Source of the DNA: Streptomyces sp. NBC_00236
Lineage (GTDB): Bacteria; Actinomycetota; Actinomycetes; Streptomycetales; Streptomycetaceae
Direction: 5' to 3'
Assembly: GCF_036195045.1 (NCBI RefSeq)
Contig: NZ_CP108100.1
Location: 5,704,001-5,768,000, forward strand
Length of the DNA stretch: 64,000 bases
The notes below the pieces were generated by a model that was not told the DNA's origin, made no database searches, and saw only the letters and a program-made list of their open reading frames with translations. The position numbers were made by a program, and so were the translations under genes. Shown here piece after piece: positions 17,134-25,014 of the stretch. Each line of letters begins with the position of its first letter. Position 1 is the first letter of the stretch.

Positions 17134-18240
17134 TTGTTCGTATTCACGTGTGCGGGATGCGGTGCCCGGTTGACCACCCCGCTGTCCCAGGTCGCGCTGC
17201 CGGTTCACGCCCGCCAGAAGTACGGCAACGGTGCCCAGCTCCCGGTGCTCATGCAGGCAGGAACGTTCGCTGTGGACCCGGACCCCTGGGGCGGGCCGTG
17301 GCGGATGTGGGACGAGATCGATCCGGACGGGGCAGAGGCACGTGGGATCTGTGCGCCGGTCCGCGCTCTGTCCGACGGCACGCCGGGTGCGAGTGTCATC
17401 GCGCCCGGTGACATCCGTGGAACCCGGCTGATTCCTGAGCAACTCGGTGGTGCCTGCTGTGGCCTCGATGGAGCCGACGGGCCCAACCTGGCCTGCGAGG
17501 CCTGCGATCTGCCCGCGGCGACCAGGGTCGACGACTGCTCGCTCTGGCAGGCGGTACGGCTCAGTGCGGACACCGTGCACCGCATCCCCGTCGACGGCCC
17601 CCGCCCTGTGCCCCTCTCCTGGGCGGAGCTGGCGGAACAGGGGGAGGAAACGCCCTTGTTCGAGCCGATCTCCACGTGGGGAGGACCGTTGGGGCCCAGC
17701 CACTACTGGTCGTGGAGTCCGCGGTGGGAGGCCGCAGCCGGCCATGCGCTCGCCCACCTGCTGGTGGCCTCCCGGGGGCAGTCGGTGAAGGTGCCCGACG
17801 GCGCGGCCGCGGACGTGTTCCAGCGCGCGCTCGACACGCTTCTGCCCTCAGACACCCCGAAGCGGCGTGCCGTCCTGGCCGGACCGGGACATCCTTCCCC
17901 CGACGCGGATGCGGACATCCTCCTCGTACCGCTCCATCCGCAGACGGGCCGGGCCTGGGGCCCCGAGGATCCGGCGGCGTCGGCGTACCTGGTGCCCCTG
18001 CCGTTGGGAGTGTGGCTGTGGCTGGTCTCACCACAGCCGTACTTGCCGGTCCCCGTGTCGGGCCGCATGCCCCAGGACGTCCTCCGCGACGACCCGCTCC
18101 CACTGCTCCCCAACCAGCTCTTCCGGCCTGATCGGGCAACGTTCCAGAACACTCTGGTCCGGCTGCCGGCCGTGCGCAGCCCATGGATGGGCGCGATCCT
18201 CGATCACCTCACGCACGGCACCTCGACCCTGCTCCTCTAG
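17134..18240 (+). CDS. Conserved hypothetical protein with N-terminal CxxC zinc-ribbon-like motif
   Basis: A 368-residue cytosolic protein. A TTG start is used because GGTGGAGGGG sits just upstream and the coding frame begins there with MFVFTCAGCGARLTTPLSQV. The CAGC pair and later cysteines (GACCGLDG, LACEACDLP) could form a zinc site. The rest is hydrophilic with Trp/Pro-rich segments (DPWGGPWRMWDEIDPDG, HYWSWSPRWEAAAGHALAHL). I know similar streptomycete proteins without assigned function. No enzymatic motif was recognised. Confidence 0.8.
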   Translation: MFVFTCAGCGARLTTPLSQVALPVHARQKYGNGAQLPVLMQAGTFAVDPDPWGGPWRMWDEIDPDGAEARGICAPVRALSDGTPGASVIAPGDIRGTRLIPEQLGGACCGLDGADGPNLACEACDLPAATRVDDCSLWQAVRLSADTVHRIPVDGPRPVPLSWAELAEQGEETPLFEPISTWGGPLGPSHYWSWSPRWEAAAGHALAHLLVASRGQSVKVPDGAAADVFQRALDTLLPSDTPKRRAVLAGPGHPSPDADADILLVPLHPQTGRAWGPEDPAASAYLVPLPLGVWLWLVSPQPYLPVPVSGRMPQDVLRDDPLPLLPNQLFRPDRATFQNTLVRLPAVRSPWMGAILDHLTHGTSTLLL

Positions 18241-18532
18241 GGGGCGCGTCTGTGGCCCGACGGCCCGACGTCTCGGATCCGATGTCGGGAGGACGCGGGG
18301 TCTTCCGGGACCTCTGCTTCTGCTTCGACATGTCCATCACTCCGCCGCCGAGCACGGCCGAACTGACGGCGGTCAGGACCCGACGTGCCCCGATCCTTTG
18401 AACAACCCCCAAGGGCAACGGGAGTTGTGCCCCCGCAGCGGTTGGCGGAAGAGATGGTAATGTCACAAACCGCGCAAATTTGGTGCCAGGTAGCGAAGTT
18501 GCTGTCTTGGTACGTCACCTGTAGGAGTCGGC

Positions 18533-19096
18533 GTGGCACCTCGTAAGGGAACCGGCCGGTGCCCCGCTCTCCTGCTGGCCGCCGCATGGGTGACCGGCGT
18601 TCTCACCGGGTGCCAGACTCTTGCGGATGCGGCTTCCGCCGCGGGCTGTGAGGGTACCGAGAGCCGGGTTGGCGCGTTGAAGGCGTACGGCATTCTCGAC
18701 TCCCGGCCTCCGGGGACGATCGTGCCCCAAGGCTTCGAGGATCTCGAGGCCGGCTGCTGGGAGGACAGCGGCGAAGCGTCGTTGTATGCCGAGCGGACCT
18801 ACGTCTTTCCCGGCGACAAGGCCGACGTGACCCGGTACTACCGGGCCGCAGCGGAGCGCGAAGGCTGGAAGCCGTCTCGGGCCACCCAGCAGTCCGCGAA
18901 GGAGGATCAGCCCGGGAACCTGTGCTTCACCCTCGGCAAGGCGGACGACGCGACGATGGTGGACGTCTACTTCCTGACCGAGGAGATCCTCGATGCGGAA
19001 GAGCGCAGGACTGGGCCCGAGTTCAGCTCCGGAGCCGGCTACCGCGTAGCCGTATCGTCCACGGCCGACGGTTCCGCGACCAGTTGCCAGGACTGA
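18533..19096 (+). CDS. Putative lipoprotein
   Basis: 187 residues from a GTG start with upstream GTAGGAG. The signal peptide LLLAAAWVTGVLTGC ends in the lipobox LTGC, so the mature protein would be a lipid-anchored extracellular protein beginning Cys-Gln-Thr. The mature part has further cysteines (AGCEGTES, AGCWEDSG, NLCFTLG, SCQD), probably paired, and a segment DKADVTRYYRAAAEREGWKP that is recurrent in small actinobacterial lipoproteins. No enzymatic function was recognised. The 292-bp upstream region holds only promoter-like AT-richer sequence (TTTGAACAACCCC). Confidence 0.8.
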   Translation: MAPRKGTGRCPALLLAAAWVTGVLTGCQTLADAASAAGCEGTESRVGALKAYGILDSRPPGTIVPQGFEDLEAGCWEDSGEASLYAERTYVFPGDKADVTRYYRAAAEREGWKPSRATQQSAKEDQPGNLCFTLGKADDATMVDVYFLTEEILDAEERRTGPEFSSGAGYRVAVSSTADGSATSCQD

Positions 19097-19118
19097 AGCC
19101 GGTCCGCTGAGCAGGACG

Positions 19119-19310
19119 CACCACCCGGGGCGCTTCCACGCCCCCGCCCTCGTCGCCGACGGAGCGAGCGTCAAGCGAGTTCAGCTGGTCGCCGGCCGCG
19201 CTTCCGCCGTCATCACCCTGCGGATCCACGCCCATCTGCGGCCGGGAGAAAAAGACCGCACCCGGTCCGCGACGGACGCCGTCATCGGCGCCCCGCGGAC
19301 CGGGTGCGGT
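19119..19310 (+). pseudogene. Remnant of a tyrosine recombinase (integrase) C-terminus
   Basis: In one open frame the translation runs HHPGRFHAPALVADGASVKR, then VQLVAGRASAVITLRIHAHL and RPGEKDRTRSATDAVIG. This resembles the end of phage or ICE integrases (typically HDLRHFYAS...GASVK.VQ..LGHASAVTTL.TY.HLWP). The box-II histidine-arginine signature has become HHPGRF and the nucleophilic tyrosine position reads His. No start codon, no N-terminal part and no in-frame catalytic set exist. It is a decayed fragment beside sodN, possibly marking an old integration event. The assignment rests on pattern memory. Confidence 0.6.
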
Positions 19311-19311
19311 C
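19254..19311 (-). terminator. Intrinsic terminator of sodN
   Basis: A perfect 18-bp stem (GACCGCACCCGGTCCGCG and its complement) encloses a 22-nt loop. Read on the - strand it is followed by CTTTTTCTCCC, a genuine U-tract that is uncommon in this GC-rich genome. It lies 53 bp beyond the sodN stop codon and coincides with the tail of the integrase remnant on the other strand. Confidence 0.85.
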
Positions 19312-19364
19312 AGGTACGAGGGACGCGACCTGCGATATCGCAGATCAGGCGGCCCAACCGGAGA

Positions 19365-19760
19365 TCAGGCCTTCTTGGTCTCCCAGAAGATCTTGTCGAT
19401 CTCGGCGATCAGGTCGAGCGCCTTCTGGCCCGTGGCCGGGTCCGTGGAGCCCTTCGCGGCCGACAGCGCCTTGAGGGCGTCGTTGACCAGCTGGTGCAGC
19501 TCCGGGTACTTCTCGAAGTGCGGGGGCTTGAAGTAGTCGCTCCACAGCACCGAGACGTGGTGCTTGGCGAGCTCGGCGCGCTGCTCCTTGATGACCACCG
19601 CGCGGGCCCGGAAGTGCGGGTCCTCGTTGGCCTGGTACTTCTCCTGGACGGCCTTGACGGACTCCGCCTCGATGCGGGCCTGGGCCGGGTCGTACACGCC
19701 GCAGGGGAGGTCGCAGTGGGCGCTGACCTTCACCTTGGGGGCAAACAGGCGGGAAAGCAT
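19365..19760 (-). CDS. sodN: Nickel-containing superoxide dismutase
   Basis: A 131-residue precursor. The 14-residue leader (MLSRLFAPKVKVSA) is removed to expose His1 of the nickel hook HCDLPCGVYDP, where His1, Cys2 and Cys6 plus the backbone bind Ni. The mature protein is 117 residues, the standard length, and forms a hexamer of four-helix bundles. It converts superoxide to oxygen and peroxide in the cytosol. The maturation protease SodX is encoded divergently 180 bp away. In S. coelicolor, nickel induces sodN and its 3' UTR yields a small RNA that silences sodF. The 3' UTR here also ends in a strong terminator. Confidence 0.97.
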   Translation of the reverse strand: MLSRLFAPKVKVSAHCDLPCGVYDPAQARIEAESVKAVQEKYQANEDPHFRARAVVIKEQRAELAKHHVSVLWSDYFKPPHFEKYPELHQLVNDALKALSAAKGSTDPATGQKALDLIAEIDKIFWETKKA

Positions 19761-19940
19761 GGGGCTGTCCTTCCTCGTGATCGTCTTCTCAGGTGGGACA
19801 TTACTCCGTGAGAAGCGTGTTTTTGCGGGTGCCCCCATGGGCTTAGGCCAAAAGTCCAGGGTGAGGATGAGACCAGTGGCCGAATTTACGGAACCCTGTG
19901 AGGGACGGTGTACTGGACGGACCGGGGAGGTGCCGGAGAG

Positions 19941-20399
19941 ATGCGGGAGGTGCCGGAGGTGCCGGAACTGACCGATGACCAGCCACGAAGGGGGCTGGCG
20001 GCGAGAGTGCCGTTCCAGGTGGTGGAGGTGACGGGGCCCTCGATGGTGCCCACGCTCCACCACGGGGACTGGCTGCTCGTGCAGTACGGGGCGCAGGTGC
20101 GCCCCGGTGACGTGGTGATTCTGCGGCATCCGTTCCAGCAGGACCTGCTGGTCGTGAAGAGGGCCGTGGAGCGGCGGGCCGGGGGCTGGTGGGTACTGGG
20201 GGACAACCGGTTCGCGGGCGGGGACAGCACGGACTACGGGACCGTGCCCGAGGAGCTCGTCCTGGCCAGGGTCCGGGCCCGGTACCGGCCGCTGACGAAG
20301 GATCAGCGCTCGGTGCGCGGGGTGGCGGGCTGGGCCGTGTCCGCGTTGCGGCCGGTCTCCGCGGCCCGTTCCGTCTCCAGGCGCTTCCGGGCCCGGTAG
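19941..20399 (+). CDS. sodX: Nickel-type SOD maturation protease SodX (S26 family)
   Basis: A 152-residue signal-peptidase-like serine protease. The catalytic Ser34 lies in TGPSMVPTLHHGDWLL, and Lys73 in LLVVKRAVERR forms the Ser-Lys dyad. WVLGDNRFAGGDSTDYGTV is the conserved box E of the family. It lacks the usual long N-terminal membrane anchor, as expected for SodX, which cuts the SodN leader before the nickel hook. The start follows GGAG. The last 97 bp overlap the end of the convergent CGNR gene; the overlapped C-terminal tail (Arg/Ser-rich) is outside the core. Confidence 0.93.
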   Translation: MREVPEVPELTDDQPRRGLAARVPFQVVEVTGPSMVPTLHHGDWLLVQYGAQVRPGDVVILRHPFQQDLLVVKRAVERRAGGWWVLGDNRFAGGDSTDYGTVPEELVLARVRARYRPLTKDQRSVRGVAGWAVSALRPVSAARSVSRRFRAR

Positions 20400-20932
20400 G
20401 CGGCCACGTTGGCGCGCGTCGCGCAGCGGTCCGAGCAGTAGCGGCGGGAGCGGTTGGTCGAGGTGTCGAGGTAGGCGTTGCGGCACGGTGCCGCCTCGCA
20501 CAGGCCGAGCCGGTCCACGCCGTACGACGTGAGGTGGAAGGCGAGGCCCATCGCCGCGATCGCGGCGTAGCCCGCCGTGGCGTTGGACGGGTGGTCGGTC
20601 AGGTGCATGTGCCAGTCCGGCTTGCCGTCCGCGTCCCGGATGTCGTGCCCGGAGATCTGCGGGCTGACGGGGAACTCCAGCAGGAGCGAGTTGAGCAGGT
20701 CGACCGCGAGCGTCTCGTCGCCGCCGTCGGCCGCTTCGAAGACCGCGCGCATCCGGGCCCGTACGGACCGGAAGCGGGTCACGTCCGCGTCAGTCGCCCG
20801 CCGTGCGGCCTGTCCGTTGGCGCCGAAGAGCTCGCGCACCGCGTCGACCGAGGTGAGGGCGTCCTTGTTGCGAGCCGGCTCCTCGGTGTTGACCAGACGC
20901 ACGGCGTAGTCCGAGTAATAGGCCAGTTCCAC
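20303..20932 (-). CDS. CGNR zinc-finger / ABATE-domain putative regulator
   Basis: 209 residues. An N-terminal ABATE (stress-response) domain (MELAYYSDYAVRLVNTEEPA, with ISGHDIRDADGKPDWHMHLT) is followed by a C-terminal CGNR-type zinc finger. The ligands are C-x4-C (CEAAPC) and C-x3-C (CSDRC) and the basic helix is ATRANVAAYRARKR. Such proteins are thought to be DNA-binding stress regulators. It is convergent with sodX and shares 97 bp with it, so the transcripts are antisense at their 3' ends. The C-terminal 27 or so residues that overlap are Arg/Thr-rich and non-conserved. Confidence 0.9.
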   Translation of the reverse strand: MELAYYSDYAVRLVNTEEPARNKDALTSVDAVRELFGANGQAARRATDADVTRFRSVRARMRAVFEAADGGDETLAVDLLNSLLLEFPVSPQISGHDIRDADGKPDWHMHLTDHPSNATAGYAAIAAMGLAFHLTSYGVDRLGLCEAAPCRNAYLDTSTNRSRRYCSDRCATRANVAAYRARKRLETERAAETGRNADTAQPATPRTER

Positions 20933-21022
20933 TTGCAGTCCTTACGGCGTCGGTCTAGGGTCGATGCGGTGATGAAGTAATGGGCTTCTAGGGGTCCAGG
21001 GTATTACATGGGAGGGTTTCGG

Positions 21023-21784
21023 GTGACGGAGACAGCTACGGGCACCGACTGGCAGGCCTGGCAGGAAAGCTGGGACCGGCAGCAGGAGTGGTACCTGCCC
21101 GACCGCGAGGAGCGCTTCCGGGTCATGCTCGACATGGTCGAGGCCTTCACCGGCCCGGAACCGCGGGTGCTCGACCTCGCGTGCGGTACGGGAAGTATTA
21201 CGGACAGGCTGCTGCGGCGGTTCCCGAACGCCACCAGCACCGGCGTCGACCTCGACCCGGCGCTGCTCGCCATCGCCCGCGGCACCTTCGCCGGCGACGA
21301 GCGCGTCAGCTTCGTGACCGCCGACCTCAAGGACCCGCGGTGGACGGAGCGGCTGCCCCACGACTCGTACGACGCCGTCCTCACCGCCACGGCCCTGCAC
21401 TGGCTGCACAGTGAGCCGCTCACGGCGCTGTACGGGCAGATCGGCGGCCTCGTCCGGGACGGCGGTGTGTTCATGAACGCCGACCGCATGATCGAGACGG
21501 GTACTCCCCGGATCAACGCCGCCGAACGCGCCCACCGGCACGCCGGTATGGACCGGGCCAAGGCAGCCGGGGTCCTGGACTGGGCGCAGTGGTGGGCGCT
21601 GGCCGCGAAGGACCCGGTGCTCGCCGGGCCCACCGCCGAGCGGTTCGCGATCTACGGCGAGCACGCCGACGGCGACACCCCCTCTGCGGCATGGCATGCG
21701 GACACCCTGCGCGCCGCGGGGTTCGCCGAGGCGCGGTCCGTCTGGTCCTCGCCCTCGGACAGTCTGGTGCTCGCGGTGAAGTAG
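21023..21784 (+). CDS. Class I SAM-dependent methyltransferase
   Basis: 253 residues. Motif I VLDLACGTGSITDRLL is followed by the acidic residue of motif II (TGVDLDPALLAIARG), motif III VTADLKDPRW and motif IV YDAVLTATALHWLH. It is close to the trans-aconitate/malonyl-ACP-methyltransferase-like group by the HWLH segment, but the substrate is not evident. A GTG start is preferred because GGGAGGG is six bases upstream; an ATG five codons earlier has no such site. A hairpin with T5 follows the gene. Confidence 0.88.
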   Translation: MTETATGTDWQAWQESWDRQQEWYLPDREERFRVMLDMVEAFTGPEPRVLDLACGTGSITDRLLRRFPNATSTGVDLDPALLAIARGTFAGDERVSFVTADLKDPRWTERLPHDSYDAVLTATALHWLHSEPLTALYGQIGGLVRDGGVFMNADRMIETGTPRINAAERAHRHAGMDRAKAAGVLDWAQWWALAAKDPVLAGPTAERFAIYGEHADGDTPSAAWHADTLRAAGFAEARSVWSSPSDSLVLAVK

Positions 21785-21797
21785 CGGCACCATGCGG

Positions 21798-21835
21798 GGC
21801 GGGGCGGTACGGACGACGGTCCGGACCGCCCCGCC
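21798..21835 (+). terminator. Intrinsic terminator after the methyltransferase gene
   Basis: A 16-bp stem (GGCGGGGCGGTACGGA with TCCGGACCGCCCCGCC, one mismatch) and a 6-nt loop are followed directly by AACTTTTTG. Confidence 0.85.
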
Positions 21836-21932
21836 AACTTTTTGTGACCGGCCACTGCAACCCGCCCTGCGTCCCACCGCACTGGAAGGGTGAGACGGTC
21901 CGCGCCCGCGGACCGGGGGAGGGACCCTGACG

Positions 21933-22421
21933 ATGCGGAGCGATGACGACGACGCGCTGCACGCCTTCGTCGAGAGCAGACGCACCGCGCTGTTTCGCAG
22001 CGCGTATCTGCTCTGCGGCGACCGGCACGAGGCCGAGGACCTGGTCCAGGCGACGCTGGTCAAGGTGGTGCTCGGCGGACGGCGGCACGGGCGGCTCGAC
22101 AACATCGAGGCGTACGCGCGCAAGACGCTGGTCAATACCTTCATCGCGTCCCGCCGCCGGTTCTGGCGGCGCGAGCACTCGTACGGCGAACTGCCCGAAC
22201 GGGCGGTCCACGCGCCCGACACGGACACCGGCCTCGCGGTACGGGCGGCACTCGCCCGGCTCACGCCCAGGCAGCGGGCCGTTCTGGTGCTGCGCTTCTG
22301 GGAGGACCTGAGCGTCGAGGCCACGGCCCAGGTGCTCGGGATGCGGGAGAACACGGTCAAGAGCCACACGGCTCGGGGGTTGGCGGCGCTGCGCGCCGAG
22401 ATGGCGGAGGAATTGGTATGA
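21933..22421 (+). CDS. ECF sigma factor, SigE-like group
   Basis: 162 residues. The sigma-2 region is FRSAYLLCGDRHEAEDLVQA and VKVVLGGRRHGRLDNIEAYA. The sigma-4 region is LARLTPRQRAVLVLRFWEDL with the HTH TAQVLGMRENTVKSHTARGL. It directs RNA polymerase to a specific promoter set, commonly for envelope stress. The downstream gene starts within its stop codon (ATGA), so the two proteins are made together and the second is the likely partner or anti-sigma. Confidence 0.9.
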   Translation: MRSDDDDALHAFVESRRTALFRSAYLLCGDRHEAEDLVQATLVKVVLGGRRHGRLDNIEAYARKTLVNTFIASRRRFWRREHSYGELPERAVHAPDTDTGLAVRAALARLTPRQRAVLVLRFWEDLSVEATAQVLGMRENTVKSHTARGLAALRAEMAEELV

Positions 22422-23182
22422 ACGACGTGCATGAGCTGCTGGGGCGGGCCGCCGAGGACGCGGGACAGCCGGTCATCAGTACGGAGGGGGTCTACGCGAG
22501 GGCGGCCTGGGTGCGCACCCGCCGACGGGTGGCGGTGTCGGCCGCGGCGGTGTGCGCGGTGGCCGCGGGCGCGTTCGTCGTGCCCGGGCTCTCGGGGCAG
22601 TCCCCGCAGAAGGCCTCGGTGGCCGCCCCCACCGAACTGGTCGGCAACAGCGGACGGGCCCAGCAGCTCGTCAAGCTGCTGCCCGCGGACGTGGGGGCCG
22701 TCGAGCAGGTCTCGCTCGCCGTCATCATCAAGCACGCGACGGTGGAGCAGGCCGAGGAGCACTCGGCCGGGCCGTTGGACGGGCATTACGCGGTCCGCAG
22801 GGACGGCGGCGTCGGCTACCTCACGGTCAACGTCATGAACGCGAAGATGCTGGAGAAGAAGCTCGGGGGCCGGCCCGCGGACACGAATCCGTGCCAGGCC
22901 GGTCCCGGAGAGCCGCAGCGTACGGACTGTGTCCGCGAGGAACTGCCGGACGGGCGGGTGCTGACCATCTGGAGCGACGCGATGGACTACGGCGACGGCA
23001 CCCCGCAATGGGGGCCGGAACTGGCTGCCCGGATCACGCTCAAGGACGGCGGGCAGCTCGCCGTACGGGACAGCACCGGCTTCGAGGCCGACACCGCGCT
23101 GGGGCCGCTGCTCAAGACCCCGCCGCTCACGCGGGCGCAGCTGCGGGACCTGATGCTCAGGCCGGAAGTGCTGCCGAAGTAG
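22418..23182 (+). CDS. Single-pass membrane protein, putative anti-sigma partner
   Basis: 254 residues. The cytosolic head is about 35 residues (MNDVHELLGRAAEDAGQPVI), followed by Arg-rich RTRRRVAVSAAAVCAVAAGA with one transmembrane span near 37-55. The extracellular domain is about 200 residues, with a likely disulfide between CQAGP and DCVREE. There is no zinc-binding anti-sigma motif (HxxxCxxC). It overlaps the sigma gene by 4 bp, which argues for control of that sigma factor by membrane sequestration, but the fold is not recognised. A strong bidirectional hairpin follows. Confidence 0.83.
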   Translation: MNDVHELLGRAAEDAGQPVISTEGVYARAAWVRTRRRVAVSAAAVCAVAAGAFVVPGLSGQSPQKASVAAPTELVGNSGRAQQLVKLLPADVGAVEQVSLAVIIKHATVEQAEEHSAGPLDGHYAVRRDGGVGYLTVNVMNAKMLEKKLGGRPADTNPCQAGPGEPQRTDCVREELPDGRVLTIWSDAMDYGDGTPQWGPELAARITLKDGGQLAVRDSTGFEADTALGPLLKTPPLTRAQLRDLMLRPEVLPK

Positions 23183-23223
23183 CCGCACCTGCGGACGGCA
23201 GGGCGGTCCGCGTACGTGCGCAA

Positions 23224-23260
23224 GAGGGCGGTACGGACCGGCATGGTCCGTACCGCCCTC
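23224..23260. terminator. Bidirectional terminator between the sigma operon and the ABC operon
   Basis: A perfect 16-bp stem GAGGGCGGTACGGACC with its complement encloses a 5-nt loop between two convergent operons. Confidence 0.85.
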
Positions 23261-23277
23261 ACGCGCGTACGCGGCAG

Positions 23278-24039
23278 TTACAGCACCTTCGACAGGAACG
23301 ACTTCGTCCGGTCGTGCTGCGGGTTGGTCAGGACGTCGCGCGGGTGGCCCGACTCGACGACCACGCCGTCGTCCATGAAGACCAGTGCGTCGCCGACCTC
23401 ACGGGCGAAGCCCATCTCGTGGGTCACGACGATCATCGTCATGCCGTCCTCGGCGAGACCGCGCATGACGTCGAGCACGTCGCCCACCAGCTCCGGGTCG
23501 AGCGCCGAGGTGGGCTCGTCGAAGAGCATCAGCTTCGGCTCCATGGCCAGCGCCCGGGCGATGGCCACCCGCTGCTGCTGTCCGCCGGAGAGCTGCGAGG
23601 GGTAGTTCTTCGCCTTGTCGGACAGACCGACGCGGTCCAGGAGGCGTTCGGCGCGGGCCCGGGCGACCGCCCGGGACTCGCCCTTGACCTGGACGGGGGC
23701 CTCCATGACGTTCTCGATCGCCGTCATGTGGGGGAACAGGTTGAAGCGCTGGAAGACCATGCCGATGTCACGGCGCTTCAGGGCGACTTCGCTGTCCTTG
23801 AGCTCGTAGAGCTTGTCGCCCTTCTGGCGGTAGCCCACCAGCTCGCCGTCGACGGACAGCCGGCCGGCACTGATCTGCTCCAGGTGGTTGATGCACCGCA
23901 GGAAGGTCGACTTGCCGGAACCGGACGGGCCGATCAGACAGAAGACCTCGCGCGGGGCGACCTCCAGGTCGATGCCCTTGAGGATGTGCGCGGCGCCGAA
24001 GGACTTGTGGACGCCCTCGGCCTTCACCATGGCGGTCAT
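23278..24039 (-). CDS. ABC transporter ATPase, polar amino acid type
   Basis: A 253-residue GlnQ-like ATPase. Walker A is GPSGSGKST, the Q-loop region is [20 protein letters not shown], the signature is LSGGQQQR, Walker B is LMLFDEP and the H-loop is VVTHEM. It energises uptake of an amino acid with the permease and lipoprotein encoded upstream. The start codon overlaps the permease stop by 4 bp. As the last gene of the unit it ends 17 bp before a hairpin terminator. Substrate identity (glutamate, glutamine, cystine or other) cannot be read. Confidence 0.94.
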   Translation of the reverse strand: MTAMVKAEGVHKSFGAAHILKGIDLEVAPREVFCLIGPSGSGKSTFLRCINHLEQISAGRLSVDGELVGYRQKGDKLYELKDSEVALKRRDIGMVFQRFNLFPHMTAIENVMEAPVQVKGESRAVARARAERLLDRVGLSDKAKNYPSQLSGGQQQRVAIARALAMEPKLMLFDEPTSALDPELVGDVLDVMRGLAEDGMTMIVVTHEMGFAREVGDALVFMDDGVVVESGHPRDVLTNPQHDRTKSFLSKVL

Positions 24040-24986
24040 GCCATGCCTCCCTTCGGGCGGCCCAGCGACAGCAGATTGGCCCGGATCTTCTGCATCGGTG
24101 TGGGCGGCAGACTGCGGCTGGAGCCACGGGCGTAGTAACGCTCCAGGTAGTACTGCCCGATGCTCAGCACCGAGGTCATGACCAGATACCAGGCAGCGGC
24201 GAGGAAGTACATCTCCACCGGGGCCCCGGACGCCTGCCCGATGTCCTGGGCGTACTTGAAGAGTTCGTAGAACTGGACGGCGGCCACCAGCGACGTGGTC
24301 TTCAGCATGTTGATGACCTCGTTGCCCGTGGGAGGCACGATCACCCGCATCGCCTGGGGGATCACGACCCGGCGCAGCGTCTTGCTGTGGCTCATGCCGA
24401 GCGCGTGCGAGGCCTCCGTCTGGCCCTCGTCGACCGAGAGCAGACCGGCACGGCAGATCTCCGCCATGTACGCGGCCTCGTTGAGGCCGAGGCCGAGCAG
24501 CGCCGTCAGCAGCGGCGTCATGAAGCTCGACCAGTAGTCCTTGTAGATCGGCCCGAGGTTGATGTACTCGAAGACCAGACCGAGGTTGAACCAGACGAAG
24601 AGCTGGACCAGGACCGGCGTACCGCGGAAGAACCAGATGTACGACCACGCGATCGACGAGGTCACCGGGTTCTTCGACAGGCGCATCACGGCCAGCAGGA
24701 TGCCGCCGACCACGCCGATCACCATCGACAGGACGGTCAGCAGCAGCGTCTGGCCGACGCCCTTGATGATCCGGTCGTCGAAGAAGTAGTCCGGGACCGC
24801 GCCCCAGTTGATCTTGCCCTGGCTGAAGGCGTAGATGATGGCGAAGAGCGCGGCGATGGCGATGACCGCCGAGACGTACCGGCCGTAGTGCCGGACCGGG
24901 ATGGCCTTGATCGCCTCCGGACCGGCCGGCGGTGTGGGGGGTGCGGGCGACCGGTCGGCCGGGCCCGTCTTCTCGATGTCAGTCAC
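24036..24986 (-). CDS. Amino-acid ABC transporter permease
   Basis: 316 residues. The Pro-rich N-terminal tail ([17 protein letters not shown]) is followed by a first span ([17 protein letters not shown]) and a HisM/GlnP-type core with [19 protein letters not shown]. The EAA loop is [20 protein letters not shown], continuing to ALGMS. It forms the channel of the polar amino acid importer. It lies between the lipoprotein gene upstream (28-bp gap) and the overlapping ATPase gene. Confidence 0.93.
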   Translation of the reverse strand: MTDIEKTGPADRSPAPPTPPAGPEAIKAIPVRHYGRYVSAVIAIAALFAIIYAFSQGKINWGAVPDYFFDDRIIKGVGQTLLLTVLSMVIGVVGGILLAVMRLSKNPVTSSIAWSYIWFFRGTPVLVQLFVWFNLGLVFEYINLGPIYKDYWSSFMTPLLTALLGLGLNEAAYMAEICRAGLLSVDEGQTEASHALGMSHSKTLRRVVIPQAMRVIVPPTGNEVINMLKTTSLVAAVQFYELFKYAQDIGQASGAPVEMYFLAAAWYLVMTSVLSIGQYYLERYYARGSSRSLPPTPMQKIRANLLSLGRPKGGMA

Positions 24987-25014
24987 GGCTGATGCCTTTC
25001 AGCGCCGGATCCGG

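Noticed and set aside
18241..18532. Possible small - strand protein starting MDMSKQKQRSRKTP
   Set aside because: Highly charged random composition, no ribosome-binding site, and no support beyond an open frame.
20942..23188. Long - strand frame opposite the methyltransferase and sigma genes
   Set aside because: It spans three well-supported + strand genes and two terminators and shows no recognisable protein.
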